Source: Bacillus sp. FJAT-50079
GTDB taxonomy: Bacteria > Bacillota > Bacilli > Bacillales > Bacillaceae_C
Reading direction: 5' to 3'
Length of the DNA: 64,000 nucleotides
Assembly (NCBI RefSeq): GCF_018343515.1
Contig: NZ_JAGYPD010000005.1
Span: forward strand, 452,918 to 516,917
The notes under the pieces were generated by a model, which did no database searches, was not told the DNA's origin, and saw only the letters and a program-made list of their open reading frames with translations. Shown here piece after piece: positions 35,912 to 45,679 of the stretch; positions within the stretch are counted from its first letter, which is position 1; the number at the start of each line of letters is the position of its first letter. Made by a program: the position numbers and the translations under genes.

Positions 35912-36525
35912 TCGATATGCCAAAGGTCATCAATCGAATCTTTTGGGGGCTTATGCTTGTATTGCTCGATATAAATATTGTTTTTATTGACCTATTGCCA
36001 GACTTTATCGGCTATTTGCTCATTGCCTCTGCATTAGGGGAACTGCAGCCATTTTCAAAGGCTTTTTTAAAAGCGAAAGTAACTGCATTTTTATTAGCGA
36101 TCCTAGCGATTCCATATTTACTCGTACCACAAATAAATATATTAGAAGAAATACAGCCATCCCTTGGCATTATGCTCACCAATACGATCTATCACTTATT
36201 GCATATTGTATTTATTTTTTATTTATTGCATGGGTTTATTGATTTGGCCAAAAACAGAAAACTCCCATGGATGGAAAAGAAAACAAATTCACGAGGAACC
36301 TTTTATATGATCGTTTCGCTTGCAAGCGCTACGGCTGTGAACTTTATTTTTAATGTTGCGGACACCACGATATATTTTCTGCTCATTACCACGTCAATTG
36401 CAACATTTATCGCTGAGATTTCGCTCCTCGTTCTCATTCGCGATTTTCGCGGTCAATTTCTTAGTATGAATGCTGATGGTAAAAGACAATATTGGGCCAA
36501 ACCAAATGAGTATGAAAACAGCTGA
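35908..36525 (+). CDS. Multi-pass membrane protein of unknown function
   Basis: A 205-aa protein with about six hydrophobic helices (first: FWGLMLVLLDINIVFIDLLP, containing PDFIGYLLIASALGEL, a pattern seen in many uncharacterised Bacillus membrane proteins). ATG overlaps the stop of the preceding anchored protein (ATGA), indicating coupled expression and perhaps a complex. A terminator overlaps its stop codon. Function unknown. Confidence 0.65.
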   Translation: MIDMPKVINRIFWGLMLVLLDINIVFIDLLPDFIGYLLIASALGELQPFSKAFLKAKVTAFLLAILAIPYLLVPQINILEEIQPSLGIMLTNTIYHLLHIVFIFYLLHGFIDLAKNRKLPWMEKKTNSRGTFYMIVSLASATAVNFIFNVADTTIYFLLITTSIATFIAEISLLVLIRDFRGQFLSMNADGKRQYWAKPNEYENS

Positions 36526-36557
36526 GAATAAAAATCTTCGCTGTTTTTTATTTTTTG
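36514..36557 (+). terminator. Intrinsic terminator after the membrane pair
   Basis: GAAAACAGC pairs with GCTGTTTTT around a 17-base loop, followed by TATTTTTTG; it separates the membrane pair from the ABC exporter genes. Confidence 0.65.
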
Positions 36558-36617
36558 TAGTGATTTGGGCTTTTGCCTCGTCTAATAGAGTAGCAATGTA
36601 AAAAGGTGGGAAAAACA

Positions 36618-37307
36618 GTGATTGAAGTAAAACAAGTAAGCCATGCATTTGAGATTGGAAAGAAGGGACAAAAAAATAGGATTCCTGTTCTGGAAAATAT
36701 CTCTTTTACGGTCGATAAAGGAGAAATCGTCACGATTGTTGGCCGGAGCGGGTCGGGAAAATCTACCCTGCTTAATATTATTAGCGGATTTATCAAACCG
36801 AAAGAGGGCGAGGTTTGGATCGATGGAACGAAGGTTAGTGATTTGAATGAATCAAAATTCGCTGACTTTCGCTTGAAGCATCTCGGATTTATTTTCCAAA
36901 ACTTTCAGCTCATCCCTAGTATGACGGCTTTTCAAAATGTGGAGCTGCCGCTTGTCCTTAAAGGTATGGATGAGCAAAGCCGAAAAATGCAAGTCGATGA
37001 AACGCTGGCAAAGGTTGGTTTATTGGAATATAAGGAGCATTATCCGAGCGAACTTTCTGGCGGGCAGCAACAGCGTGTCAGCATTGCTCGCGCTCTCGTT
37101 GTCAATCCCCCGCTTATTTTGGCTGATGAGCCGACGGGAAGTCTTGATAGTGAAACAGAAACAGAGCTGCTTGAGTTTATTCGAAAATTAAATAGTGAAC
37201 TTGGCATTACGTTTCTTATTATTACTCATGATGAAAAAGTAGCAAATATCGGGAACCGCACGATTGAAATTGCGGACGGAAAAGTGTTGGAGGGTATTAT
37301 ACGATGA
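36618..37307 (+). CDS. ABC transporter ATPase, MacB/LolD type
   Basis: A 229-aa ATPase: Walker [19 protein letters not shown]-loop [21 protein letters not shown] (the LIPxxTAxxNVELPL pattern of MacB/LolD exporters), signature [15 protein letters not shown], Walker [16 protein letters not shown] and H-loop [13 protein letters not shown] at 36618 follows AAGGTGG with nine bases between; the in-frame GTG at 36606 is too close to that site. Coupled by an ATGA overlap to the permease. Substrates of this subclass include peptides, lipids and antibiotics; none can be assigned. Confidence 0.9.
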   Translation: MIEVKQVSHAFEIGKKGQKNRIPVLENISFTVDKGEIVTIVGRSGSGKSTLLNIISGFIKPKEGEVWIDGTKVSDLNESKFADFRLKHLGFIFQNFQLIPSMTAFQNVELPLVLKGMDEQSRKMQVDETLAKVGLLEYKEHYPSELSGGQQQRVSIARALVVNPPLILADEPTGSLDSETETELLEFIRKLNSELGITFLIITHDEKVANIGNRTIEIADGKVLEGIIR

Positions 37308-38650
37308 CGTTTAAAGATCAATTCCGCTTTGTTAGACAAAATATGAAGAAAAATAAAATGCGGCTCTTTATGACGATTTTAGCGACAGCGATTGGCTGCA
37401 CGTTCCTAATTGTTTTAGCTTCGGTCGGTTTTGGCCTTCATAAATCTATTATTAAAGATCGGATGGAAGATCAGCTTATTACACAGATTGAGGTTCATGG
37501 TCGAACAGATGATGCTGGCGAGTATTACGGATTGACCGATAAAGATATTGAGCATTTTGAGTCGATAGAACATGTAAAAGCAGTAACACGAAGAAAATCC
37601 GTCGAACAAACGCCTCTATTTATTACCGAGGATTATAGTACTTCTGCTCAAACGTTTGTGACCGATTTTCCTTCTGAAATCAAGGCAGGCTTTAAGCTTT
37701 CTGAAGGACGTCTCCCAGAAAAAGATGATGAAATCATTGTAGGACACCATTTTCAAGAATTTTTATCAAAAGAAATTGGCGAGGGCGATGATCCGTATAA
37801 GGAAGACGGATCATTGAAAGAGGAATTTGCATATAGCGGGGATGTAGTTGGAAAAACGTTTGATATGAAGGTCGTGAAGATGGAGTCTGGTGAAGAAACG
37901 TCGAAAACGATCCCTGTTACAATCGTTGGAGTTGCTGATGCACCTGGTAGAGAATGGATGAAAGATACAACTGTGTTCATCTCACCTTCTGTAATGAAAA
38001 AGATTGAAGACTTCACGGGCAATATCGGCGGCTATCCCGAGCCTTTAGGTGAAGATCATGCTGCGAATAACGAGAGTGAGCGTTATTATGATCAAGTAAA
38101 AGTGTACGCAGATGATGTTCAAGCTGTCACTGGGATCGTTGATCAATTAAAAGCAGAGCAATATTTTACCTATTCGATCGTAAGTGAAATGAAACAAATC
38201 AATATGATGTTCACGATTATGAAAATCGGTTTATTGTTTATCGGAACGATCGCTCTGCTCATCGCATCAATCGGTATTTATAATACGATGACAATGGCGG
38301 TCACCGAGCGAGCCCCAGATATTGGGATCATGAAAGCAATCGGCGCAAATCCGAAAACGATTCGTAATGTATTTTTACTCGAAAGCAGTTATATTGGCTT
38401 TCTCGGTGCAGTATTTGGAACGATTGTTGCCTATGGAATTAGCTATCTCGTCAATTTTGCTTTACCGTTCGTTGTGCAAAGCATCTTTGATGAGAAGATG
38501 CCCGAAGGAATTGTCCTTTCTTATATCCCGTTATCGCTCACTGCCATTAGTGTATCCATTTGTTTGATCGTCACGATTTTTTCCGGCTGGCGACCAGCAG
38601 AACGCGCTACAAAGGTAGACGTTTTACAGGCAATGCGAAGAGAAATATAA
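37304..38650 (+). CDS. ABC transporter permease, MacB/FtsX type
   Basis: A 448-aa permease with the MacB arrangement: one N-terminal helix (LFMTILATAIGCTFLIVLAS), a large extracytoplasmic domain (~60-300) and three C-terminal helices, with IASIGIYNTMTMAVTERAPDIGIMKAIGA-type FtsX region (here split as IASIGIYNTMTMAVTERA and PDIGIMKAIGANPKTI). Works with the ATPase before it as a mechanotransmission exporter. Ends RPAERATKVDVLQAMRREI, usual for the family. Confidence 0.9.
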   Translation: MTFKDQFRFVRQNMKKNKMRLFMTILATAIGCTFLIVLASVGFGLHKSIIKDRMEDQLITQIEVHGRTDDAGEYYGLTDKDIEHFESIEHVKAVTRRKSVEQTPLFITEDYSTSAQTFVTDFPSEIKAGFKLSEGRLPEKDDEIIVGHHFQEFLSKEIGEGDDPYKEDGSLKEEFAYSGDVVGKTFDMKVVKMESGEETSKTIPVTIVGVADAPGREWMKDTTVFISPSVMKKIEDFTGNIGGYPEPLGEDHAANNESERYYDQVKVYADDVQAVTGIVDQLKAEQYFTYSIVSEMKQINMMFTIMKIGLLFIGTIALLIASIGIYNTMTMAVTERAPDIGIMKAIGANPKTIRNVFLLESSYIGFLGAVFGTIVAYGISYLVNFALPFVVQSIFDEKMPEGIVLSYIPLSLTAISVSICLIVTIFSGWRPAERATKVDVLQAMRREI

Positions 38651-38653
38651 TAA

Positions 38654-38692
38654 CAAAAATGGATGCTGAACTGTTTTCGGCATCCATTTTTC
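38654..38692. terminator. Bidirectional terminator
   Basis: AAAAATGGATGC and GCATCCATTTTT flank a 13-base loop; serves the ABC permease gene and the convergent N-acetyltransferase gene that ends at 38694. Confidence 0.8.
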
Positions 38693-38693
38693 A

Positions 38694-39491
38694 TTAAAAT
38701 AATTCGACACCTCTTTTTTCAAGAAATTGAAGCGACTCCGATAATATATCTGCATCAATTTGATACACCTCTTGAACGAGAGTTGCCCACTTGTTTATAT
38801 CATTCATTTTGATTTCACTAATGTTGCGAAAGGTCATTACTTTCAACACGCCATTTCGCAAATAAAAACATTGATGCCCATTGAAGCGAACGGCTGTCAC
38901 CCGTCTCATCGTAATATTGTCATCACTATCTTCATAAGAGGTACGAATGTCTGCTTTAATATCCGCTTCAGCGAGCGGAATCCAATGAATCACTTTTTTT
39001 ACAAAAGACTTTCCATTGGCCCGACGATCAATTTCATACTCGTCCGTACTTAATCTTGTAATGATGATTTCTTCACCAAATCCGTGCATCATATGGCGGC
39101 GCTTTGATTCAAGCTCCAATGGCTTCATAATCGGTGACCCGTAACCTACATCGACATAAAACTTTTTATTCTGGAATTCAACCATGATAGCCAAATGCCC
39201 CGGTTCCACTCGGACGAAAGAACATTCAAAATCAAGTTCGGCAAGTAATCTGGCAAAATTCATATTTAACGTAAAACATGTCCCACCCCACCCTTTATCA
39301 AGCAAATTTTGAATAAACACTGGCAATGGCGGAATATAACCAGGGGCGAGACTGTAATAATGGAATTTACTAAATGATTCATACGGAATGAGTGAAAGCT
39401 GGTGCTGAATCAGACGTTGCAAATAATTTAAGCTCGGTTTCTCGCGATCAAGTCGTAAATATTTTAAATATGCGTTAACAACTTGTTCCAT
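38694..39491 (-). CDS. Arylamine N-acetyltransferase
   Basis: A 265-aa NAT enzyme that moves acetyl from acetyl-CoA to aromatic amines through a Cys-His-Asp triad. Visible: KGWGGTCFTLNMNFARLL (catalytic Cys about 70; family consensus RGGxCxE-N, here GGTCFTLN), EPGHLAIMVEF (His about 108) and FYVDVGYGSP (Asp about 123). The Cys motif departs from the usual RGGxCxE, as in some Bacillus YvcN-like forms, so activity is likely but not certain. ATG at 39491; GGGGGAG lies upstream. Monocistronic. Confidence 0.85.
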   Translation of the reverse strand: MEQVVNAYLKYLRLDREKPSLNYLQRLIQHQLSLIPYESFSKFHYYSLAPGYIPPLPVFIQNLLDKGWGGTCFTLNMNFARLLAELDFECSFVRVEPGHLAIMVEFQNKKFYVDVGYGSPIMKPLELESKRRHMMHGFGEEIIITRLSTDEYEIDRRANGKSFVKKVIHWIPLAEADIKADIRTSYEDSDDNITMRRVTAVRFNGHQCFYLRNGVLKVMTFRNISEIKMNDINKWATLVQEVYQIDADILSESLQFLEKRGVELF

Positions 39492-39703
39492 TGATAAAGC
39501 ACTCCCCCTTCACGTTTCTTTGTCAATATTATACAACATTTTTACGGAATTTGTCGGCGATCCGATTACATTTCGTACATGGCAATTGTTTTCGTGCTAA
39601 ACATGCGAGAGAAGCGTGACAATTTTGCCATGTTGGATGACCGGATAAACGAATTCGCGAGACATTTACATGAAAGTTGGTACTGAAGCCAAATTCGAAG
39701 TAA
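39492..39703. other. Intergenic stretch between NAT and the first 21-bp array
   Basis: No gene is called. On the minus strand, in frame with the array, it reads HPTWQNCHASLACLARKQLP and CTKCNRIADKF, protein-like but without a ribosome binding site; it may be a decayed coding piece or chance. Confidence 0.35.
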
Positions 39704-39801
39704 TTTACGAGCCACTTGATCAGATTTACAAGCCACTTTGTATGGTTTACAAGCCGGTTTACGTAGTTTATAAGCCACTTTGACATTTTTACAAGCCACT
39801 T
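39704..39801. repeat. 21-bp iteron-like direct repeats, array 1 (5 units)
   Basis: TTTACAAGCCACTT cores start at 39704, 39725, 39746, 39767 and 39788, exactly 21 bases apart. Fourteen bases are conserved and seven vary in each unit (unit 3 has CCGGTT). The period, two DNA turns, puts all cores on one face of the helix. Because 21 is a multiple of three, a minus-strand frame repeats KWLVN-like heptads, but no start site supports translation. Confidence 0.85.
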
Positions 39802-39828
39802 AAGCCGGACACAAATCATCCATTCAAT

Positions 39829-40818
39829 CTACTTTGTTTCTTCAATTCTTTTTTGCAGATCACTAATAGAAAGTTCATATGTTTGGGTTTTAAGCTTTCC
39901 GGAAGTTGGTAACTTGAGAGAACGAAGTAGTTTAGAAGAAACAGATGGGGTGAGATGAAGAAATTCACTACATTGCTTGCGAGATATTGTTGAACCTATG
40001 AGCAAGCAGTAATCTAGCAATGCCCGCAAATGAGCGGTTTTACTTATTCCATTGCAATTGGTACATAGCCATGCATGTCCATATTTTTGTACAGTGAAAT
40101 TTTTGCAGTTCTCGCACTGAATACCTGTAATCAGCTCTTCTTTATTTATCAGAAACTTATCCAATATGTTAGGATCATCTGGAGTATGCAATTTCAATAA
40201 AATACGTGCTAACTTATTCAGTTGCTTTTTCTCCATTATGTCCCGTCGATTTCTTTCTGATAGAATGGCAACTCTCTGCCTTATAACCAAAGGACGGATT
40301 ACTTTCTCAGCAATTGCTCGATATTGAGGATTAGGGATAATTGTAGAATTTTGATTTGTGAAAACAACAAATGAATATGCAGGCAATTTAATATTCATGT
40401 GCGACTCAATTAAATTTTGAAGATGATATTGTTGATTTGCTACTTGATCAATTGGATTGGAATAACTATTTTTCGTTTCACCCAATGTTCTTTCCATTTG
40501 ATTTGGATCAATGTAGATGTCTCCACTAATATTTTTAGCTTCGAAAATGATGAATTGACGTTGAGACAGAAAGAGGATATCGATTTGAAAGAAAGATCCA
40601 TTAGGAAGAGGAAGGCGTAGATTTTGGAAGATAAAATGTCCCTTTTCGGTAATTTGAGCGATGTAATAATCCAATGCTTTTTCGCCTCTTATACCAGCCT
40701 GACGAGCGCCTAAATCCGCTTCAATTTGTTCCCGTATTGCATGGTCTTGCAAGAGTCTCCTTAATAAAGCTTCCAATTTCAGAACCCGATACGGAATATC
40801 TCTATATTTTTTTATCAA
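39829..40818 (-). CDS. NERD-domain nuclease-like protein with zinc ribbon and C-terminal helix-turn-helix
   Basis: A 329-aa protein. Residues ~40-160 form a NERD domain of the restriction-endonuclease-like fold: GIRGEKALDYYI, then FFQIDILFLSQRQFIIFEAK with the D...E-x-K catalytic pattern. A zinc ribbon CENCKNFTV...LCTNCN follows at ~235-260, and the last ~70 residues look like a winged helix (TISRKQCSEFLHLTPSVSSK). TTG at 40818 is chosen because AGAGGTGG lies just upstream. The gene is flanked on both sides by 21-bp iteron-like arrays in the same orientation. NERD proteins are found in plasmids and in defence- or DNA-processing contexts; the role here is unknown. Confidence 0.8.
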   Translation of the reverse strand: MIKKYRDIPYRVLKLEALLRRLLQDHAIREQIEADLGARQAGIRGEKALDYYIAQITEKGHFIFQNLRLPLPNGSFFQIDILFLSQRQFIIFEAKNISGDIYIDPNQMERTLGETKNSYSNPIDQVANQQYHLQNLIESHMNIKLPAYSFVVFTNQNSTIIPNPQYRAIAEKVIRPLVIRQRVAILSERNRRDIMEKKQLNKLARILLKLHTPDDPNILDKFLINKEELITGIQCENCKNFTVQKYGHAWLCTNCNGISKTAHLRALLDYCLLIGSTISRKQCSEFLHLTPSVSSKLLRSLKLPTSGKLKTQTYELSISDLQKRIEETK

Positions 40819-40990
40819 AGTACCACCTCTTTTTATATGATACACATTTATTTCTACAAAATAGAACAAAATCCTCCCCTTTTCTGAATTTAGTAATAAT
40901 GATCTTGAAAACTTGTTTTAAACGCTAAAATTATTAGTTTGTGTGCTTATATTCGGGCAAATAATGTGAATAACAAGTCGTCTTCTTATA

Positions 40991-41088
40991 TTTACAAGCC
41001 ACTTAGTTCAATTTACAAGCCGCTAACCTAGATATACAAGCGACTATCCCATATTTATAAGCTACTATGAGCGATTTACAAGCCAACT
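40991..41088. repeat. 21-bp iteron-like direct repeats, array 2 (5 units)
   Basis: Cores begin at 40991, 41012, 41033, 41054 and 41075, again exactly 21 bases apart and in the same orientation as array 1. The first (TTTACAAGCCACTT) is identical to the array 1 core; units 2-5 are degenerate (CGCT, CGACT, CTACT, CAACT endings). The array lies about 170 bases before the NERD gene start. Confidence 0.8.
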
Positions 41089-41129
41089 CAATTTTTCATT
41101 CTACTTGCGGTGAATCCCATATAACGAGA

Positions 41130-41173
41130 AAAAAATCCAACATCACCGTACATACGGCAATGTTGGATTTTCA
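41130..41173. terminator. gatCAB operon terminator
   Basis: AAAATCCAACA and TGTTGGATTTT are perfect outer arms with an inner CCGTA/TACGG hairpin; it directly follows the gatB stop codon on the minus strand. Confidence 0.8.
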
Positions 41174-41176
41174 TAT

Positions 41177-42607
41177 TTATCGCTTATCAATTTCTTGCTT
41201 AAGTAACTTGTTAACCATTGGAGGGTTTGCTTGTCCTTTGGTTGCTTTCATGATTTGACCGACGAGGAAGCCGAGTGCGCGTCCTTTACCGTTTTTGTAA
41301 TCTTCGATGGATTGAGCGTTAGCATCTAAGATTTCATTCACGATCGGAACAAGGGCACTTTCGTCAGAGATTTGGACGAGACCTTTTTCTTTGACAATTG
41401 TTGCTGCGTCTCCGCCGTTTTCAATCAATTCACGGAACACTTTCTTGGCAATTTTTGATGAAATCGTGCCATCTTCAATAAGTTTGATCATACCAGCAAG
41501 TCCAGCAGGTGTTAATGCAACTTCATGCAATTCCTTTTGCTCGGAATTCAAGTATGCAGACACATCCCCCATGAGCCAGTTCGATGCTTGCTTAGCGTCC
41601 GCACCTTCAGCTACAACCGCTTCAAAATAATCGGACATTTGCTTCGTCAATGTTAGTACCATTGCGTCATATGCAGGAAGTCCTAATTCTTCGATATAGC
41701 GCTTCTGACGTACGTCTGGCAGCTCTGGAATTTCGGCGCGAATCCGCTCTTTCCACTCATCGTCAATAATTAGATGAACAAGATCTGGTTCAGGGAAATA
41801 GCGATAATCATCGGCTGTTTCCTTCACTCGCATCAAAATTGTTTCGCCTGTCGCTTCGTCAAAGCGGCGTGTTTCTTGCTCGATGATTCCGCCGGAAAGA
41901 AGAACCTTTTCCTGACGCTTTTCTTCAAACTCAAGGCCGCGGCGCACGAAGTTAAAGGAGTTTAAGTTTTTCAACTCTGCCTTTGTACCGAATTCTTCTT
42001 GTCCAATTGGACGGAGTGAAATGTTCGCATCACAACGTAGTGACCCTTCTTCCATTTTCACATCGGAAACGCCTGTAAATAAAACGATCGATCTTAGTTT
42101 TTCTAAAAATGCATACGCTTCAGCAGGTGTACGAATATCTGCCTCTGAAACAATTTCAATGAGCGGCGTGCCAGCACGGTTTAAGTCAACGAGTGAATAT
42201 CCTTCATCTGTATGCGTTAATTTTCCAGCATCTTCTTCAAGATGGACACGGTTAATACGAATTTTCTTTTTCACGCCATCGACTTCAATTTCTACCCAGC
42301 CATGCTCACCGATTGGTTTATCATCTTGGGAGATTTGGTATGCCTTCGGGTTATCCGGGTAAAAGTAGTTTTTACGGTCAAATTTCGTTTCAGTTGCAAT
42401 CTCACAGTTCAGCGCCATTGCTGCTTTCATTCCGTATTCAACCGCTCGCTTGTTTAATACAGGCAACACACCTGGGTACGCGAGGTCAATGACCGTTGTA
42501 TTTGTATTCGGTTCAGCCCCGAAATGATTCGGTGCTGGTGAAAATATTTTTGAATCGGTTTTTAATTCTACGTGGACTTCAAGTCCAATGACTGTTTCAA
42601 AATTCAT
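41177..42607 (-). CDS. gatB: Asp/Glu-tRNA(Asn/Gln) amidotransferase subunit B
   Basis: The tRNA-binding and kinase subunit of GatCAB. Opens [20 protein letters not shown], has [53 protein letters not shown] and the YqeY-like C-terminal tail ending [16 protein letters not shown]. It phosphorylates the Glu or Asp on mis-charged tRNA and transfers ammonia from GatA. 476 aa, usual length. Last gene of gatCAB; 13 bases after gatA. Confidence 0.97.
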   Translation of the reverse strand: MNFETVIGLEVHVELKTDSKIFSPAPNHFGAEPNTNTTVIDLAYPGVLPVLNKRAVEYGMKAAMALNCEIATETKFDRKNYFYPDNPKAYQISQDDKPIGEHGWVEIEVDGVKKKIRINRVHLEEDAGKLTHTDEGYSLVDLNRAGTPLIEIVSEADIRTPAEAYAFLEKLRSIVLFTGVSDVKMEEGSLRCDANISLRPIGQEEFGTKAELKNLNSFNFVRRGLEFEEKRQEKVLLSGGIIEQETRRFDEATGETILMRVKETADDYRYFPEPDLVHLIIDDEWKERIRAEIPELPDVRQKRYIEELGLPAYDAMVLTLTKQMSDYFEAVVAEGADAKQASNWLMGDVSAYLNSEQKELHEVALTPAGLAGMIKLIEDGTISSKIAKKVFRELIENGGDAATIVKEKGLVQISDESALVPIVNEILDANAQSIEDYKNGKGRALGFLVGQIMKATKGQANPPMVNKLLKQEIDKR

Positions 42608-42620
42608 CTCATCTCACCCC

Positions 42621-44066
42621 TTACAATTGTGGTTTGTTCGCATGGAAATTAGTTGCTTGCTCAAATGCATGTGCAACGCGTAAAATCGTTTGTTCGTCAA
42701 AATGGTTACCGATAATTTGTAAACCAAGTGGAAGACCATCCGCTAAACCGGCAGGAACAGAAATACTTGGTACCCCAGCTAAGTTTACTGGAATCGTTAG
42801 CAAATCGCCCGCATACATCGTCATTAAGTCATCCATCGCTTCACCAATTTTATATGCCGTTGTTGGTGTCGTTGGTCCAATGACCACATCATATTTTTCA
42901 AACACTTGATCAAAATCTTGCTTAATGAGCGTTCTTGCTTGCTGAGCTTTTTTATAGTAAGCATCATAGTAGCCTGAGCTTAATGCGAACGTACCAAGCA
43001 TGATCCGGCGTTTTACTTCGTCTCCAAATCCTTCAGAGCGTGTCTTTTTATATAATTCCATCAAGTTCTTCGGATTCGGTGTGCGATAGCCGTAACGTAC
43101 GCCGTCAAAACGAGCAAGGTTTGCGGAAGCCTCAGAAGATGCAACTAAGTAATAAGCGGCAACGCCGTATTTAGAATGTGGTAGAGATACTTCCTCCCAT
43201 GTTGCTCCTAATCCTTCAAGAACTTTTAACGCATCTAATACCGCTTGACGAGATGCCTCACTCACACCTTCGCTTAAATACTCTTTCGGTACAGCAATTT
43301 TCAGCCCTTTAATATCGCCTGTTAAGCCCGATACATAGTTAGGTACTTCTTTGTCTACTGTCGTTGAATCAGCTGGGTCAGCACCTGCAATGGTCTGTAA
43401 CACTAACGCATTATCCTCAACTGTACGTGTAATCGGTCCTACAACGTCTAATGAAGAAGCAAAAGCAACAACACCGTAACGGGAAACACGTCCATAAGTT
43501 GGCTTAAGACCTACAACCCCACAAAAGGCTGCTGGTTGGCGAATTGAGCCGCCTGTATCTGTTCCAAGTGCAAATGGAAGCTGGCCAGCTGCAACAGCTG
43601 CCGCAGATCCACCGGAAGAACCGCCAGGAACACGATCTAAATCCCACGGGTTTCTTGTTAGTTGAAAAGCAGATGTTTCTGTCGTTGAGCCCATCGCAAA
43701 CTCATCTAAGTTTGCTTTTCCGATTGTAATTGCATTTGCATCATTTAACTTATTCATAACTGTCGCATTATAAATCGGATCAAAGTTTTCGAGCATTTTA
43801 CTTGCACATGTTGTTCTCAAGTTTTGCGTAACGATATTATCTTTAATCGCAGCAGGGATCCCAAAAAGAGGATGATCTCCTACTTTTCCATCCATTTCTT
43901 TCGCTTTATTGCGTGCATTTTCTTCATCGAGTGTAAGAAATGCCTTCACTTTACCGTCGACTTCATTGATCCGTTTGAAAGACTCATCAACAAGATCAGA
44001 AACCGAAATTTCTTTTTTATGTAATAGCTCATGTAAATCAGCAATTTTATGATCAAATAAAGACAT
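42621..44066 (-). CDS. gatA: Asp/Glu-tRNA(Asn/Gln) amidotransferase subunit A
   Basis: The amidase subunit that releases ammonia from glutamine. Ser-cisSer-Lys triad of the amidase signature family: Lys in AIKDNIV (about 74), [14 protein letters not shown] and [14 protein letters not shown]. 481 aa, near usual length. ATG at 44066 behind GGAGGGGAT. Between gatC and gatB as in B. subtilis. Confidence 0.97.
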   Translation of the reverse strand: MSLFDHKIADLHELLHKKEISVSDLVDESFKRINEVDGKVKAFLTLDEENARNKAKEMDGKVGDHPLFGIPAAIKDNIVTQNLRTTCASKMLENFDPIYNATVMNKLNDANAITIGKANLDEFAMGSTTETSAFQLTRNPWDLDRVPGGSSGGSAAAVAAGQLPFALGTDTGGSIRQPAAFCGVVGLKPTYGRVSRYGVVAFASSLDVVGPITRTVEDNALVLQTIAGADPADSTTVDKEVPNYVSGLTGDIKGLKIAVPKEYLSEGVSEASRQAVLDALKVLEGLGATWEEVSLPHSKYGVAAYYLVASSEASANLARFDGVRYGYRTPNPKNLMELYKKTRSEGFGDEVKRRIMLGTFALSSGYYDAYYKKAQQARTLIKQDFDQVFEKYDVVIGPTTPTTAYKIGEAMDDLMTMYAGDLLTIPVNLAGVPSISVPAGLADGLPLGLQIIGNHFDEQTILRVAHAFEQATNFHANKPQL

Positions 44067-44078
44067 ATGATCCCCTCC

Positions 44079-44369
44079 TTATTCTATAATTGTTGGAACT
44101 TTAATTAAACCGTCTTGATGATCTGGTACGTTTTTCATTACTTGTTCAATCGGCAAGCCTTCTGTTACAACGTCCTCTCTCATCACATTTTTTTGATTAA
44201 AAACATGTGTAGTCGGTTCAATATTCGCCGTATCTAATTGATTGAGCGTTTCAGCCATCTCAATCATTTGAGCGAGTTCCTTTGTAAACTTTTCCGCTTC
44301 CCCATCATTTATTTCAAGTCGAGCTAGATTGGCAACATGTAGTACTTGTTCCTTTGAAATTCCTGACAT
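44079..44369 (-). CDS. gatC: Asp/Glu-tRNA(Asn/Gln) amidotransferase subunit C
   Basis: A 96-aa belt protein that wraps and stabilises Gat[21 protein letters not shown] at the start and [18 protein letters not shown], ending VPTIIE, are typical. ATG at 44369 is chosen from orthology; GGAGGTG lies upstream with the six preceding codons in frame. First gene of the operon, 12 bases before gatA. Confidence 0.95.
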   Translation of the reverse strand: MSGISKEQVLHVANLARLEINDGEAEKFTKELAQMIEMAETLNQLDTANIEPTTHVFNQKNVMREDVVTEGLPIEQVMKNVPDHQDGLIKVPTIIE

Positions 44370-44433
44370 TTTTCTCCACACCTCCATGATTTGTCGAACC
44401 TTGCAATACTATTGATAATATCAGAAAAAGGTG

Positions 44434-44480
44434 AGAAAACGCAAGAATGACAAGCATATTGCCCTTTCGCCATTCTTGCA
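44434..44480 (-). terminator. Terminator after camS
   Basis: GCAAGAATG and CATTCTTGC perfect arms; on the minus strand GTTTTC follows. Lies just past the camS stop at 44487. Confidence 0.6.
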
Positions 44481-44486
44481 TATCTC

Positions 44487-45650
44487 CTAATAAATATGGA
44501 CATATGGTTCCTTTTCGCCAGCCTTTTTAACGATCAATGCTTCCGCGCCATTTACCGAAGAAATATTAACATCTACATTAATATAATCTGGCATATGGTC
44601 CATGACGAGAGAAGTCGCCCATTGCGTGAAACCAATAACTTCCGTCTCTCCGAAAAATTGAATCGTAATGTCAATCGTCAAATTAATGAGTTGATCATTT
44701 TTATAAAAGGCTCGGCCAATAATTCCATTATAATTTGGGAAATATTTCTCGATATCATCCTTAAATCTCATGAAAAACGCGACATCTTTCGGATGCTGTT
44801 GCTCCGCTTCAGATGTATTTAAAATAAGATATTTTTCATCGATATTTTTCCAATCGCCAAGTGATGAACCATTACTTGCGTGTGAATAGGCAAAAAAGGT
44901 TCCTGGGGCAATCGTATTTCGTCCCTTTTGCTCAAAAAGAGCAATTGTAATTGGAATATCGCCTACCTCTTCCATTGCACGTAGACGTGCATACACTTCC
45001 TGTGCCATTTTCTTGCCTTCCTCAACAAGCTTTTCATGAGGAATATCCATTTCAAATGTAGCGCCATATTTTTCCTTTTGGTAATAATGAACAGAATTTA
45101 ATGCAAGTCCGATCACGATTCCGCCAAGCTTAACCGTATTTTCACTTTTCACTAAATAATCATGTTCTAAAATATGTGCCAAGTAAATCGGGTTCTTTGT
45201 ATTTTGTTCCTCTACGCTTCCTTCTCCATCATTGAGCGGATTTAGCCCGACATTATCCTTTTCGGATAGTTTTCGTTCTGCCAATTGCTCTTCCGTATAT
45301 TTTCGATTAAGCCAAGATGAAACAGTATCGCGATCCAATACTTGCCCTTCTTGAAACACATACTCATCTGGAGAAAAATTTTCCTTCGCTACTCTTAATA
45401 ATCCTTTTTCAAATTCGTCAATGTCATATTTTGAATAAAGATTAGAAACAACCATCCCTCTTGTTTTACTTGTAATTGGATCGGAGGAAACGATCGAACG
45501 ATAATAAGAATCCGAAATTTGATAGCTCGGAATAATTGATGTTTCTTCTAATTCTTCTTTTTCTTGGACAACTTCATTATTTCCCTCAAAGGCCGGAAGA
45601 CATCCAGTCAGGAGGGTGACCGCAAGCAGCGGAATGAGCCATTTTTTCAC
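44487..45650 (-). CDS. camS: CamS-family sex pheromone lipoprotein (YerH)
   Basis: A 387-aa lipoprotein: signal peptide VKKWLIPLLAVTLLTGCLPA with lipobox LTGC (Cys about 17). The mature part follows YerH/CamS proteins (DSYYRSIVSSDPITSKTRGM, VSNLYSKYDIDEFEKGLLR, ending VKKAGEKEPYVHIY). In Staphylococcus and Enterococcus the cleaved signal peptide of such proteins acts as a peptide pheromone; in Bacillus the function is unknown. GTG at 45650 is chosen because AAGGTGG lies eight bases upstream; the frame stays open much further but crosses a non-coding repeat. Conserved neighbour of ligA. Confidence 0.92.
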   Translation of the reverse strand: MKKWLIPLLAVTLLTGCLPAFEGNNEVVQEKEELEETSIIPSYQISDSYYRSIVSSDPITSKTRGMVVSNLYSKYDIDEFEKGLLRVAKENFSPDEYVFQEGQVLDRDTVSSWLNRKYTEEQLAERKLSEKDNVGLNPLNDGEGSVEEQNTKNPIYLAHILEHDYLVKSENTVKLGGIVIGLALNSVHYYQKEKYGATFEMDIPHEKLVEEGKKMAQEVYARLRAMEEVGDIPITIALFEQKGRNTIAPGTFFAYSHASNGSSLGDWKNIDEKYLILNTSEAEQQHPKDVAFFMRFKDDIEKYFPNYNGIIGRAFYKNDQLINLTIDITIQFFGETEVIGFTQWATSLVMDHMPDYINVDVNISSVNGAEALIVKKAGEKEPYVHIY

Positions 45651-45679
45651 GCTGTATACCACCTTTATAAGGATGTTCA

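Noticed and set aside
39529-39819. 96-codon minus-strand frame through the first 21-bp array, with KWLVN-like heptads
   Set aside because: The heptads follow from a 21-bp repeat in frame; no start site supports translation, and array 2 does not keep an equivalent frame.
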